Below are positions 24,006 through 34,654 of a stretch of 61,824 nt of DNA, piece after piece. The notes beneath the pieces were generated by a model. It was given only the letters and a program-made list of their open reading frames with translations. It did no database searches and was not told the DNA's origin. The translations under genes were made by a program, and so were the position numbers. Positions within the stretch are counted from its first letter, which is position 1. Every line of letters begins with the position of its first letter. Origin of the DNA: Rhypophila decipiens (lineage: Eukaryota > Ascomycota > Sordariomycetes > Sordariales > Naviculisporaceae); assembly GCA_033297075.1 (NCBI GenBank), contig MU858255.1:1-61824 (forward strand), given 5' to 3'.

Positions 24006-25344
24006 ATGGCGCCGGTACGTTCACCCCCCTACACAGAGCACCTGGGATCCCCAAATCAACAAAACTAACATGGAATCACAGGAAAACCTTACTGTTGGTC
24101 TTCTCGGCTTCGGCCACGCCAATGCCGCCATGGCAGGCTACTTCGCGAGCAAGGGGATCCCTACAATGGTTTGGACGCATCCTCAGCACCCCGGGGCACT
24201 CAGGAAGACTCGATAAAACGGGAGAGTATTGAAGGTCTATGGGCTGGTTGACGGCGAAATCCTGATTACGGAAGCAAGAAGTCTACAAGATCTCGTCCGA
24301 AACACCAGGTTTATGATACTCAGCACGCGGGTAGATGCCCACTCCTTCTATGTCGACGAGCTCAGAAAGCACAACAGTCTGCTGGGCAAGAGCATGTTGT
24401 TCGTCATGACGGGTGCCGGCTTTACTTTGACCTATGGCCGGGACCTCAACTTTCAATACGTCCTTGAATGCAGTACCGCACCCAACACGGCCAAGCTAGA
24501 CGATAGCGGACCCGCTGCGGCCGTCCATCTCAAATCAATGAAGCTCGAGTTTGAGCTCTCATGGTTCTCCAACGCATCGCAGGACAGGACGTCCGTATCG
24601 TTCGACGAGTTCCCGGTCCCTGTCAAACAAACCCTCAACAGCCTGTTCAATGCAAAAATACAGGCCCGCTCGCCACTCAACATAGCCTTTGCGTGTGTCG
24701 GCACTGGAGTGCATCTTCCGGCCGCGCTGCTCAATATCGGACGACTACCAGACGAAGCTCGCCTGCTCACGCCGCTTGCAAAAGCGAACATAGCCAAACT
24801 GCCAACCCTCGATTCTGGATACTTCTACGAAAACGGCATGAACACGTACGTTAACCGGTGCCAGCTGGGTCTGGATCGCGAGCGGCTCGCAATCGCCGCT
24901 GCGTGCGGACTCAAGGCCGGACCGACCCTCCTCGAATACCTGAACGGCTTCTACGGCACGTATTTCAAGGACCTGAGGGAGTTCTCCTCAAACCCATACC
25001 CGCACAACGCCCAAAAGGCAACACCCAAAGATATGGGCCATCGATATTACTGCGAGGAATACATTTCCCTAACGCTTCTCCTGGCTATTGCACGACTCGT
25101 CGGGGAACCTGCCGTGCTTTGTACAGCAATGCTGACAATGTTGGAGACGTGCAGTCCCGATCCGCTAGATAAATGTGGGCGGGATCTGAGAGGCTTTACC
25201 GTCGAAGATCTCAAGTTCTTTAGCGGTCAACAGGTAATATCGAAAGCCGGAAGTGAGGCAATTTCAAAAAAGAGAAAGCACCGTTCCGTTTGGCGCCCAC
25301 GCTTCAGCGGGATGTGTGGCGGAGGGAAAGCACTTCAAGAATAA
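24006..25344 (+). pseudogene. NAD(P)-dependent opine (octopine/nopaline) dehydrogenase-like gene with one in-frame stop
   Basis: Family members condense an amino acid with a keto acid by reduction to form opines. The model has a 9-nt first exon (24006-24014, Met-Ala-Pro), an intron 24015-24081 (GTACGT...TCACAG) and one long exon to 25344. The Rossmann motif GLLGFGHANAAMAGYF at about residues 8-23 is followed by VWTHPQHPGAL. Then TAA at 24214-24216 stops the frame at codon 48. The same frame continues without shift (LKVYGLVDGE) for about 370 codons. It carries the middle region (STRVDAHSFYVDELRKHN), a MGHRYYCEEY segment holding the histidine typical of the catalytic domain, and a normal C-terminal helical part. 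So one base change separates this from an open gene. It could be a fresh pseudogene, a strain-specific null, readthrough or a base-call error. Confidence 0.8.
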
Positions 25345-26202
25345 CCAGCAAGTCGTCTGGAGACGTTTTGAACATCCAAGATTAAGTCACTGGGGCTCCT
25401 TGGATGCTAATGGCGGCATTCGCTGTTTTCTGTTTGTTTGTTTTTACACACATTTGTTTGTTTATAGACCTTGTACACCTGACAGCATTATCGACCTCTT
25501 TCCTTTGTAAGCTTCAAGTAGAACTAGAATTCGTACTCGCGTCTAATGCAGCGTATATTAATCCGCACTTGTGAGCATCTTTTAATTCACGACTGGTGTA
25601 TCATTGATGCCTCTCCAAGTGAAGTCGGGCTGACTCAGCCGAGGGTCACAAGAGCGCTCTGCGCAGCCGCAACAACTAGCCCGTGACGGGTTTCCCCTGA
25701 CCAACCGATCATTCTTTGATCCCAAACTTCAGGAAGGTCGGGGAACTTGCCGTCGACCGTGGGTCAAGGAACCAGAAACCACCCGGGGCAGGCAATACAA
25801 TGATGGTGTACATCCAATACAAAGGTCTCTTTATTCATCCGAAAAGCTCACCCAACAAAGCACATCTCAGGGGGTCAATTCAACATGTGGTCATCAGCAC
25901 TTTGACTTTGACTGGAAAAAATTACACCCTCTTAGGAGTAATCGAAGCGGAATGACCGTCTCGGAACATCCACCTTCAATCGGAAGAGTGAACAGGTCCA
26001 AAACGTCGACATCATGAAGCTGTCATGATAATCGTTGCGCTCCACGCCAAAAGAGGCATCAAAATCGCAACCTTTACAAATCACTGGACTAGTGCTGACA
26101 ACCCAGAAAGATACACTGCTACGCTGCCACGATATTTCACTCCGACCTCAAGTAACATCTTGCAAGCCAAGACAGACATCCCACAACCTAATAGCGTTCA
26201 AC
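25345..26202. other. intergenic, 0.86 kb
   Basis: Nothing recognised apart from a T/TTTG-rich stretch at 25428-25466 after the preceding gene. Confidence 0.55.
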
Positions 26203-26792
26203 ATGAGGATATCAACAGAGGCGTACAAGAGACCCATGGACGCGCTTGGTGCCCTACCCCCGCGCAACAACGGAGAACGAGAATCAGAAGCCACCCACAC
26301 ATGGAGCCACTATCTCGAGTACAAAAACGCCTTTCAAACGTGCTACCCCCATCGAAGCTGGCACGACCGGCCACTGGGCGACTTTGTGATGCAAGTCTAC
26401 GCGATGGAAGACCTCTGGGCGGACATCAAGGACCAAGTACGGTTCACATTGCTGGTATTATACGGAGAGAGCTTGAGGCGCTCGGTGCAGAGCTCGTAGC
26501 CCGACGCGAGACACAGCATGGCGATAGTCGTTGGACGTCCGAGATGGACTGGATAGAGCAAGGATTGCGTCTCATTGGCAACCCGCCCTTGACCTTTGAT
26601 CCTGATTATCTCCGTGAAGCCTGCCCATTCTACACTGGAAATACGGTTGGGGAACTCAAGGACTGTGTCATAAGACGAATGCTGAGGGATTGTGGGGTGG
26701 ATATACGCAGACACTTTTTCCAGAGGTTGCCTCGTCTCAGCTCGTCGGTTGAGGCAAAGCGGTTAAGCTCGATGATTAGAAACTTTCGGTAA
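26203..26792 (+). pseudogene. unknown protein with one internal frameshift
   Basis: I do not recognise the family. A first frame from ATG 26203 reads 78 residues to ADIKDQ at 26436 and includes THTWSHYLEYKNAF and HRSWHDRPLGDFVMQ. At 26437-26441 the coding look moves to another frame (VHIAGIIRRELEALGAELVA from 26442). That frame continues through WTSEMDWIEQGLRLIGN and FDPDYLREACPFYTG to the stop at 26790. Composition and periodicity look coding on both sides. No GT-AG pair of reasonable length joins them, so a one- or two-base indel is the simplest reading. Without the lesion it would be a soluble protein of about 195 residues. It could also be the remnant of a longer gene. Confidence 0.45.
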
Positions 26793-27103
26793 CAATCAGG
26801 ATGCGCAGCAGCAACCTGAGCTACATGTACGGTTCGAGCCTCATCAACTTGTGCCCTCATTGGAAATAACACGTCCCGCAAGAATAAAACGATGAGTAGT
26901 ATCAGAACAAGTCATATCAATCCAGCCATAACGGCAGGTATTAATCGTGCTAAAGCCTCAAGAGTAAAAATCATTACAGTGAGCCGGTACCAACCGGTTT
27001 CCAGGCTAATTAGATCCAACTTTCCAAACTCCCGGTATAACACCATACCATTTCACTGGTACAGACTAGAGTTGAGCTGATGTTTCCACCGTGGCACCTG
27101 CTC
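26793..27103. other. intergenic, 0.3 kb
   Basis: Spacer between convergent genes; nothing recognised. Confidence 0.6.
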
Positions 27104-28417
27104 TCAAACCTTTGTAACAGTAACATCATCTATATAAACCACGTTGCTCCCCGTTGTCGACGTGGTACTCAGGTACCCCACACCGATTGTTCCAAACGAC
27201 GCCGTGGGCGTCAAAGAAAGCTTTTGCTGAATCCACCTCTCAGTCGGCTGGCTAGTCATCTGTATCACGAGCGGGACATTGCTCCCGGGGTACTCGATCC
27301 GAAGCGACAACGTCCCCCGCGACAAATTGCTTGTCGAGTAGTACCAAAAGGCGAACTCGTACCGGCCGTTGGGCTCGAAGCGCACGCGGTGACTCCAGGC
27401 GGCAAAGTCATCGGCCGTGTTGCTAGACTGGATCTTGAGACTGTGGCTGCCTGAGTGGGCTTTCTCGGTGCTAATGGAGCCAGTAATGCTGCCGGGTGTT
27501 GCGGGCGGCGTCAGAGTCCAAGAGCCAAGAGATCCCGACTCAAAACTTGGATTGTCGTAGGGCGGGATGATGGGCTGCGAAGTCGAGGACGGGGCGCATG
27601 CGGTGGTGGAAGAGCATAGGATGGAGGCGGTGCTGGCGATGCAGCTCCACGCGCTGGCTGGAACGAATGCCGGCTGTCCAACGTTCTCGAAGCACCCGGA
27701 GACTTGGGGGACCAACTGATTGTCGTACCCGCGGAGGGCACTGGTGCAAGCGCTAATGTGTGCAGACAGGGTTGCCGCGGGCGCTGTGGTGATGGTCATA
27801 CTGTTGCAACGGTTGGGAAGGGAGCGCCAGCAGAGCTCTGGGGCCCATGTTGTGACAGTCGGCTCGCAGATGGAGGTTGTTGAGCTCGCGACTGTCGAGG
27901 AAGAAGTTGTTGACGAGAGTGGTACTTCAGAAGAGCTAAGAGCGACCGAGGTTGAAGACGGCAGTGACCATGATAACGCAGACGACGGTGAAGCCGAGGA
28001 GGGTCCAGGTGCAGATGTCGAAAGTGAAATCGATGTGAATGTGGACGACGACAGCGAAGCCGAGGATGGTACCGGGCTCGATGTCAAGGAAGCTTCCGGG
28101 GTAGATGTCGATAGTGAAATCGAGGTGAATATGGATGACGAAGAACTGGGGATTGGTAGTGACTGGAATGATGAGGGTTCGGTGGATGATGTCCCGATCT
28201 CCTCCACTGTCGTCGAGCTCGAGCTAGAAGTCGAAACGACCAAAGAGACGGAAGGGACGGATGATGATGTGTGGTGACCGCAGCGTCCATGTCCTCGTTT
28301 CACCTTCCGGTGCTTCTTCGGGGACGCGCCATTGTCATGACGGACGGCGGAGACCTCGCCAACGGCAAAAATGGCCAGAAGAATGGCAGCCCTGAGGCTC
28401 AAACGAGTGGACGCCAT
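27104..28417 (-). CDS. secreted Ser/Thr-rich protein with a C-terminal carbohydrate-binding-like domain
   Basis: Single exon, 437 residues. An N-terminal signal peptide (RLSLRAAILLAIFAVGEVSA, about residues 4-23) is followed by a basic patch (KKHRKVKRGHGRCGHH). A Ser/Thr/Pro-rich stalk of about 130 residues made of short repeated blocks (SSS, SISLSTSTPE, FTSISLSTSA) is probably heavily O-glycosylated. A cysteine-containing region at about 185-280 follows (CEPTVTTWAPELCW, CFENVGQPAF). The last 160 residues begin NPSFESGSLGSWTLTPP and contain HSGSHSLKIQS and VVYIDDVTVTKV near the end. This is the pattern of CBM4/9-type or galactose-binding beta-sandwich modules, with the typical aspartates in the last strand. 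It is likely an extracellular or wall protein. An upstream in-frame ATG-like codon would only lengthen the leader, and the start at 28417 gives a proper signal peptide. No GPI signal. Confidence 0.75.
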   Translation of the reverse strand: MASTRLSLRAAILLAIFAVGEVSAVRHDNGASPKKHRKVKRGHGRCGHHTSSSVPSVSLVVSTSSSSSTTVEEIGTSSTEPSSFQSLPIPSSSSSIFTSISLSTSTPEASLTSSPVPSSASLSSSTFTSISLSTSAPGPSSASPSSALSWSLPSSTSVALSSSEVPLSSTTSSSTVASSTTSICEPTVTTWAPELCWRSLPNRCNSMTITTAPAATLSAHISACTSALRGYDNQLVPQVSGCFENVGQPAFVPASAWSCIASTASILCSSTTACAPSSTSQPIIPPYDNPSFESGSLGSWTLTPPATPGSITGSISTEKAHSGSHSLKIQSSNTADDFAAWSHRVRFEPNGRYEFAFWYYSTSNLSRGTLSLRIEYPGSNVPLVIQMTSQPTERWIQQKLSLTPTASFGTIGVGYLSTTSTTGSNVVYIDDVTVTKV

Positions 28418-29012
28418 GGTTGATGGCAGTGAGATCAGCCACAGAAGCAGAAGCAACGAAAAGGGAAATGTTTATTTTCTTCCATTTTGGGGGCCATTAG
28501 CCCCTTTATCTGAGTGTAAAGACCGAGGTACGGATACGAGTAAGGAGTATTGAGGCTACTGCCAACCTATTGAATGCACTAATCCATTTCAGAATGCTTT
28601 ACCACCAGAGTGGCTTAGTGCAGTATTCAGCCCTACTGAAATCCCAGCTGAGCCCACAAAGTGCAAGCAATAAACCGGGGCAAATTGCGGAGAGTTTTCT
28701 CCTAGAAAAGGTCTAGACCTCTCAAGAACCTAAAAACGACTTGTCTGCCCCTGTCATGTGTGAATATCGCGAGTCACGTCTCGGCTTCACATCCGCCAAA
28801 TACTCCGTCTGCGATAGGCATTTCGTTCAACAGGGTCCCAAAGCGTCGGTGGAGAAGGATTTGCAGATTCTTAACACGGCTTGGTGCCTAATCTCGAGTA
28901 TAGACCCTTCTGGCCCAAGTTCTTGGTGCGGTATTTGTCGACATGTTTAATACAGAGGCTCAAAGCCAAGGCCACCCACAGGACGTGCATCCTGATATTG
29001 GCACTCAAGCTA
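28418..29012. other. intergenic, 0.6 kb
   Basis: Upstream region of the secreted protein and 3' region of the MFS gene. No gene seen. Confidence 0.6.
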
Positions 29013-30947
29013 CTACTCCCACACCTTGATCTCACCGCTCTCCGTCAACTCAGGCCTCCTCGGCCGCCTCTCGGCCAAGAGAACCAACGACACCATGGCC
29101 ACAACCGAAAAGTAGAGCACCACGCGCATCTGCTCACCATATGCCGCTCCGTATACATTCCTGACCTCGTTCTGTACACCTGGCGGCAGATGCTCGATCG
29201 ACTGGAACGACTGCAAAAGCGCGCCCACCTGTGGCGGCGTCAAGAATCTCGACGTTTCTGCCGTGATCTGGTTGTTCAGCAGAGTCGAGCATATCGCCAG
29301 CCCAATAGTTCCGCCGAGCACACGAATCTGCGTCACCGAGCCCATCGCAACCGCCATGTCCCGCGGCTTGACCAGCATGGGCGTCATCATGAGGATCGTG
29401 CTGAGATTGAAGCCGAAGCCGAAGCCCATGATGACTTGGTAGCCGTATTGTCTGGCTGGTATGTCGCGTTCAGTCGGGTCGAGGGAGCTAAAGAGTCCGA
29501 CACCGAGGATTTGAAATGAGCAGCCGGCTATAAGCATGTAGAGTGGAGGAGTTCTCAGCTTGGATATTAACAAGCCGGCTACGGTTGTTGCGAGGGGAGA
29601 GCATAAAAGGAGTGGGAGGAGCCGGATGCCTGCTTCGATTGCTGTTGTCCCGTTGGCTGTCTGCATTCTCTGGGGAATGTTGATGATTGCTGCCATGAAG
29701 GGCAGGCCGGTGAGGAACCCGTTCCTGTGATTGTGAGTATTAGCGTGGGTCGCGGTGAAGGGAATAGGTGCTTACAGCAGTAGTCCGAGAACGAATCGAT
29801 TGCAGGCAAGTCTCCATGGAAACACAGGCTCGCAGATTCCTCCAGCCAGGGACAGTCTTCTTTGCCAGGCCAACCAGACTACCCACAAAACGCCCGAGAT
29901 CACAAATGCTGATATGATCGGTCCGCTGTTCCAGGCATTCGCAGTGCCAGCTTGCTGGAGGGCAAAGACCAAGAGAATGGAAGCGGCAAGCAAGGAAATT
30001 ACGCCAAAGAAGTCGATCCGCCTCCAAGACCGTTGGGCGACCAAGGTCTTGAAGAACTGCGGGGACTCACCCTCGTAGGGAAAGCTGAACGGGATGGAGA
30101 AAAAGAGCAGGGAGAAGGCGATGACGCCTCCGGGGCCGCTATCACGATTTCGGTCAGAACCTTTTCCTGTCAATGGTTTTCGACGGTGATTGCATAGGCG
30201 ACAAACTCACTTCAGGTAAAACACCCATCGCCAGGTCGTGCTGTCGGAGATCAGACCCCCAAGCAAAGGTCCAAGGACGCTCGAGACGGCAAAGACGGAG
30301 GACATGATGCCGATGTAGGTTGCATACTTGGCGGGAGGGACCATGAGCGGAGTCATGACTGTCGAAAGCGAGTAGATCCCTGATGCGCCCATCCCTTGAA
30401 ATGCCCGAAAGATTATTCTGTCCTGGTCAGATGGGGAACTTGTGTGGAAGACGATCTGTTGTGTTTGATACATACAACGGCAGCATAGATGTAGACGCTC
30501 CACACGCAATGGAAAAGATTGTAAAGAGCGCCACAGAGATGAGGATGAGCAGCTTGCAGCCCAGAATATCGCTGAGTTTGGCATATATGATGAGGAAACC
30601 AGTGTAAGTCAGCATGTAGGAGGTGACGACCCATCCACTTTGCCCAAAGCCATGGAGATCATTGACAATTGAGACTAGCGACGTCGATACAATCGTCGTC
30701 TCGAGGGTGGATAGTAACAGGCTCATGCAAATGCTGTGCGTCAAGATCAATTAATTAGTATAAAGTATTGATGTTTTGCGTCGGACGGTACCGAATGATA
30801 AGAAGAGGGGTTTGTCTACCCTGCAGTGAGCATATGAAGCCTCCATCCGGTATGGTAGACTTTTGGCCTGACATGATCTGGGTCATCTTCCAAGCTTCTT
30901 TCCTTTGCTGTTGAATCGGCTACCTCGACGGCGGTGTCAGCTCCCAT
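29013..30947 (-). CDS. MFS drug:H+ antiporter, 14-helix DHA2 type
   Basis: Plasma-membrane exporter of the DHA2 group, which in fungi exports toxins and xenobiotics. Five exons on the minus strand: 30947-30820, 30733-30472, 30422-30211, 30138-29776 and 29724-29013. They give 558 residues with frames that fit at every junction. The N-terminus is a 40-residue cytosolic stretch, then WRLHMLTAGICMSLLLST opens helix 1. Motif A is degenerate (AKLSDILGCK). Motif B is RAFQGMGASGIYS. Antiporter motif C is VSSVLGPLLGGLISD followed by TTWRWVFYLNGPGG. The C-terminal half shows the DHA2 segments NGFLTGLPFMAA, GFGFGFNLSTILM and SVTQIRVLGGTIGLAI. All introns are GT-AG; the junction near 30422-30472 has an alternative donor. 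No biosynthetic backbone gene lies beside it, so the substrate is unknown. Confidence 0.92.
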
Positions 30948-31331
30948 GACCCCCTCAGATGACACTCGACTAGTATGAGGTTTCTCTGTCATGGAATCGG
31001 GATTAGGTCCGTGGAATCCGGAGATGGAGGGTAATTATCACATTCGAGAAGTTCTGATATTCAAGGTTGAAATCGCCGGCACAACTTTCCGAATTCTTGC
31101 GGAATTGGGGAGGCATTCACTGTTGACGTGGCCCTCAGGGGGTCTCGAAGCGGCACAGCTACCGTATGTAACCCTAGAGATTACAGACCGTTTCAGGGGT
31201 CAACCAAGGGTTAGGGTTGGGGCCAAGTCTGTTGAAGCGGCCAAACTTTAAGCAACCTGGGCTTCTTTACATGAACAAATAATTACAATGTCATCTTTCC
31301 GGAAGTGAACTCGGACTTTACCTCAGCCTCA
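30948..31331. other. intergenic, 0.4 kb
   Basis: Promoter side of the MFS gene and 3' end of the hydrolase gene. No feature recognised. Confidence 0.55.
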
Positions 31332-34137
31332 TCACTTCCAAACAGTCCCCCAAAGCCACTCGGCCATCTCCCTCTGGTACGCAATAGTCTTCATCTCGGC
31401 GTCCATCCTGGCCTCTTCATCGCCCCAGAGGTACTTGTTCCTCCACGGGGCCGAGTCAAACCCATGAACCACGTCCGGAACCAATAACCATCTAGTGCTT
31501 CCGACAATTTTATCCTCTTCCTCCTCCTCGTTGGTCTCTCTTCCATGATAAACGACCCACCCAAACTTGTCCGCATCCAATCCCGCCGCATCATCGAGAC
31601 ACCCCCGCCATCGACTGACACCTTTCCTTCCCACCACAACATCACCACCCGGCAATACAACGCTTTTTTGTCCCCCAGCCCAGGAACAAGCAGCCCTCCA
31701 ACTTTCATGCGCCAAACAATCCAACTCAGCACCAATGACAAATACATGAGGCGGTAAATCACTTCTCTTGGCATAAAAGGGTGACAACAGCGGGTCAGAG
31801 GTATCGTGGCCGTACGGGATATAACTCCACGCGCTGGAGGGTAAAGTCTTGGCCATGAGGTCCAGGCCCGGTCCCCAGCCACGAGGACCTCGAAGGGATC
31901 GCTTATATGGTCTTGTTTTGGATTTTTCCGAGGCAGAGGTGGTAAAGTCTAGGATTCCGCAGATGGGAATCACTGCGCTTGGTGGCGGATGGGATTTTAG
32001 TGGCGGTGGCGGTTGGTATGGAAAGGATGCCGGATGGGGGTTAGGTTGGTAGCCTTGGGGTAGCAGGGAGGGACCGCCTGTGGGAAAGTATATTGACCTG
32101 TGGCGGTTTAGATTCTGGCTTCTTTGACTTCTTTGGGCACTCGGCCGGGTGATAGAAGGTGGTGATGTGGGTGATTGTATGCCGGCGGTCTTGGGATCCA
32201 AAGCGGCGGGCGGTGGAGGACGAGGGCTCGGCTCTCGGCCTGTCTGTACAGAGGGTAGCTGGGAGAGAGCAAGAGCAAGGTTGGCGCCGGCGTCGAAACC
32301 GGAAAGGGCAGTGCGCATGCGGTCAATGGGTAAGGACTCGTCGTTTAGCACGGCGTGATAGAGTGCTTCGACGTCGTGGAGAGGTGCAGGGAAGCAAGCC
32401 CAAGGAGCTTTGGAGTAGTTGAGAGAGATGATGATTATTGTGTAGGTGTCTGCAAATGTCCGGTTCCATTTGTCGTCGTCGGAGGCGTAGCCCACCGTGA
32501 AGCCGCCGCCATGGATGGTGAACAAGGTGGGAAGCAAGGCGGGAGACGTTAGGTCGTGGTGCGAGGGGAAGAAGATGCTGGCATTGGTCAACGTTAGGAA
32601 GCTGGATTTGGAACGATGGAAGATGAGCTCACCGGACTGGCAACCGCCTTCGCACAGGATAAGCCTTGATGATGTCTGGCCGCTCAGGGGGCGGGTAATA
32701 GTTGTCTCGGAACCCACGATACAAGCCCATGGGCACGGCGAGACCCTGGAAGATGCTGACTGAAGCCGCATGGAATGCTCGCTCGATTACTGGAGGGGTA
32801 TCCCATTCGTGCCGTGATCTGCCACTCTCAAGATCGACTTCACGGAAAGTATCACGACCGCCGCCAGCACCAACATCTTTGTTCCGCCTACTGGACCCAC
32901 TCCGACTTTGCCTCCGATTTTGTCCTGCTGGACGGTAGTCGTCGGGAATCCGATGATAGGCTGATGTTGGAGATGGCAGAATGTCAATTGCAAAGTCACC
33001 AGCTCCACTTGATCCTGATTTTCCATCAGGATATGAACCAGCCCTACGCTCCGTGTGTTTGAGTGGACAATGTGCCTCTGCAGACTTGGATAGTTGACTT
33101 CTTGGTAGTTCTTGGAGCGGTGTGCCATCGAATGGGGCCCTTGCCAATGTCGCATGGTCTACTGTCGTTTGAACTGTTGGTCTGGCTGGTAAGAGAAACT
33201 CTGGCCTGTAGTCAGATATCCTCCATGTGTCCTGATTGCTAGTTCGGGGTTCATCTATCCCGTCTGCACCAAGCGGTCTCGGAGGAAGTGTCGGAGCCTC
33301 CTGGGCCTCCGCGGTGATGAATCTGACCCCCATTTGCACTTCAGTTGCTATTACTTCCCTCTGGTTCCTTGGCAGCGACGGGGAAGTCCGTATCAATGTC
33401 GGCGAATCTGCCAGCTCAGGATTGATGGCCGGCACCAAAGACAATGATAGCTCGCGCTTGCCCGAGACTAGCTGCCGAGGTGTAGCATCCGGCGTAGGTA
33501 ATAGCGCCGGCATTGTTGCTAGTGGGGTCTGTGGCCGGTCAAAATGCAGGACGTCAATACGGTCGTCAGCATTGGCCGAAACTGTCTCTGGACTTGGTGG
33601 AGGTGAGCTGGCCATGCCATTGGCCCACGTTTGTCTGTCATGGTTAAGTTGAGCAAGAGCAGAAGCAATTTCTGGCATCTCGGGGACAACACTTATCCTG
33701 CTCCCCGTATGCCCCAAGTCTTGGCCTCTGCTCTTGCTCCTGCCTTTGCTCTGACTGCGGCTCCGCTCTTCCCACATGGCAATCCGATCGCGTGTACTTG
33801 CGCTATTATCTCTTTTCCTCGCCGCTGGGACGTGGATGTCGGTGGAATCATGGTGACTCCAAGCTGTAGCACTCCGCTTGTGTCTGGCGCTTTGCCTGCT
33901 ACGTCCGCGCTCGACATTGTCCCCGTCCGTCTCGGTGGTCTTGATGTCCTGAGACGTCTGCTGGAGCCGCTTTAGAAGTATGGATAGGTCCAACGGCGAA
34001 GCGAGTGGCGGAAATACGGGCGCGTCAGTGATGGCCAAACTGGGACGACACGCATCGTCAAAGCTGTTCCTTCTCGATGGTGTTTGGGGGACCGAGAGCG
34101 TCGAGAAGCGTCTCGGAGTAGGTTCGTAATTCGGCAT
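31332..34137 (-). CDS. large alpha/beta hydrolase (HSL/esterase type) with a long disordered N-terminus
   Basis: Two exons, 34137-32633 and 32577-31332, join at an arginine (CG|C) across an intron GTGAGC...GCCAG and give 916 residues. Residues 1-480 are polar, Ser/Arg/Pro-rich and probably disordered, for example RSRSQSKGRSKSRG. A conserved junction (YYPPPERPDIIKAYPVRRRL) leads into the hydrolase. The oxyanion-hole signature is FTIHGGGFTVG, the candidate acid lies in GAELDCLAHESW, and the catalytic His in VVHGFDSAPW. The nucleophile elbow reads LSGFDAGANLAL where GxSxG is expected: the codon is GAC (Asp), not Ser. A Pro-rich insert of about 90 residues splits the fold after the elbow. It may therefore be a pseudoenzyme, or use Asp chemistry as haloalkane dehalogenases do. 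The open frame over 2.7 kb argues for a functional protein. Confidence 0.82.
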
Positions 34138-34654
34138 TTGGTTTTTTAGGAATTGTCTTGTATTCGTCTTTAAACGTCGGCCAAGCTCACTTTGATGCTA
34201 CTTCCTTTGCTTGACCATCACAATGCCGGAAAGTAATGATTTGGAGGAAAAAGGTCAAACGTTGCAATTTCTTTCAATTTTGAGAGAATAACAAGCCACC
34301 GACTCTCAACGAAAACTGATTGAATCATTGATGAAAAGTCAGTCTTTATCGGCTGATGTTGTTGTCTCCAATGACCCATGCCGCAACGATGAAACACTCG
34401 CCATTATGCGTCTAATCTTTGAGCTGTTCTCAGCGTAATTCATTGGCTCGGGTTCAGAAACCAGCCGGGAAACCAGGTTAAGACAATAACAGCCATGACT
34501 ATTGCCTGTTGATCTTTGGCACCTCCAAAATCGTCGTTATGGACCTTCAATGTCCGATGATCCGGTCCCGGCTGTCCGACTCATCTACCAATTATCAGCC
34601 GCAGATGCAGCAAGTCTTTCTTAGGGATATTAGTTCTCGCCCCACATTCTAATG
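34138..34654. other. intergenic, 0.5 kb
   Basis: Upstream of the hydrolase gene and downstream of the HET gene, which point the same way. No feature recognised. Confidence 0.6.

Noticed and set aside
27720..28277. 185-residue acidic plus-strand ORF
   Set aside because: It is the mirror of the Ser/Thr-rich stalk of the minus-strand secreted protein; Asp/Glu/Val richness is what reverse Ser codons give.
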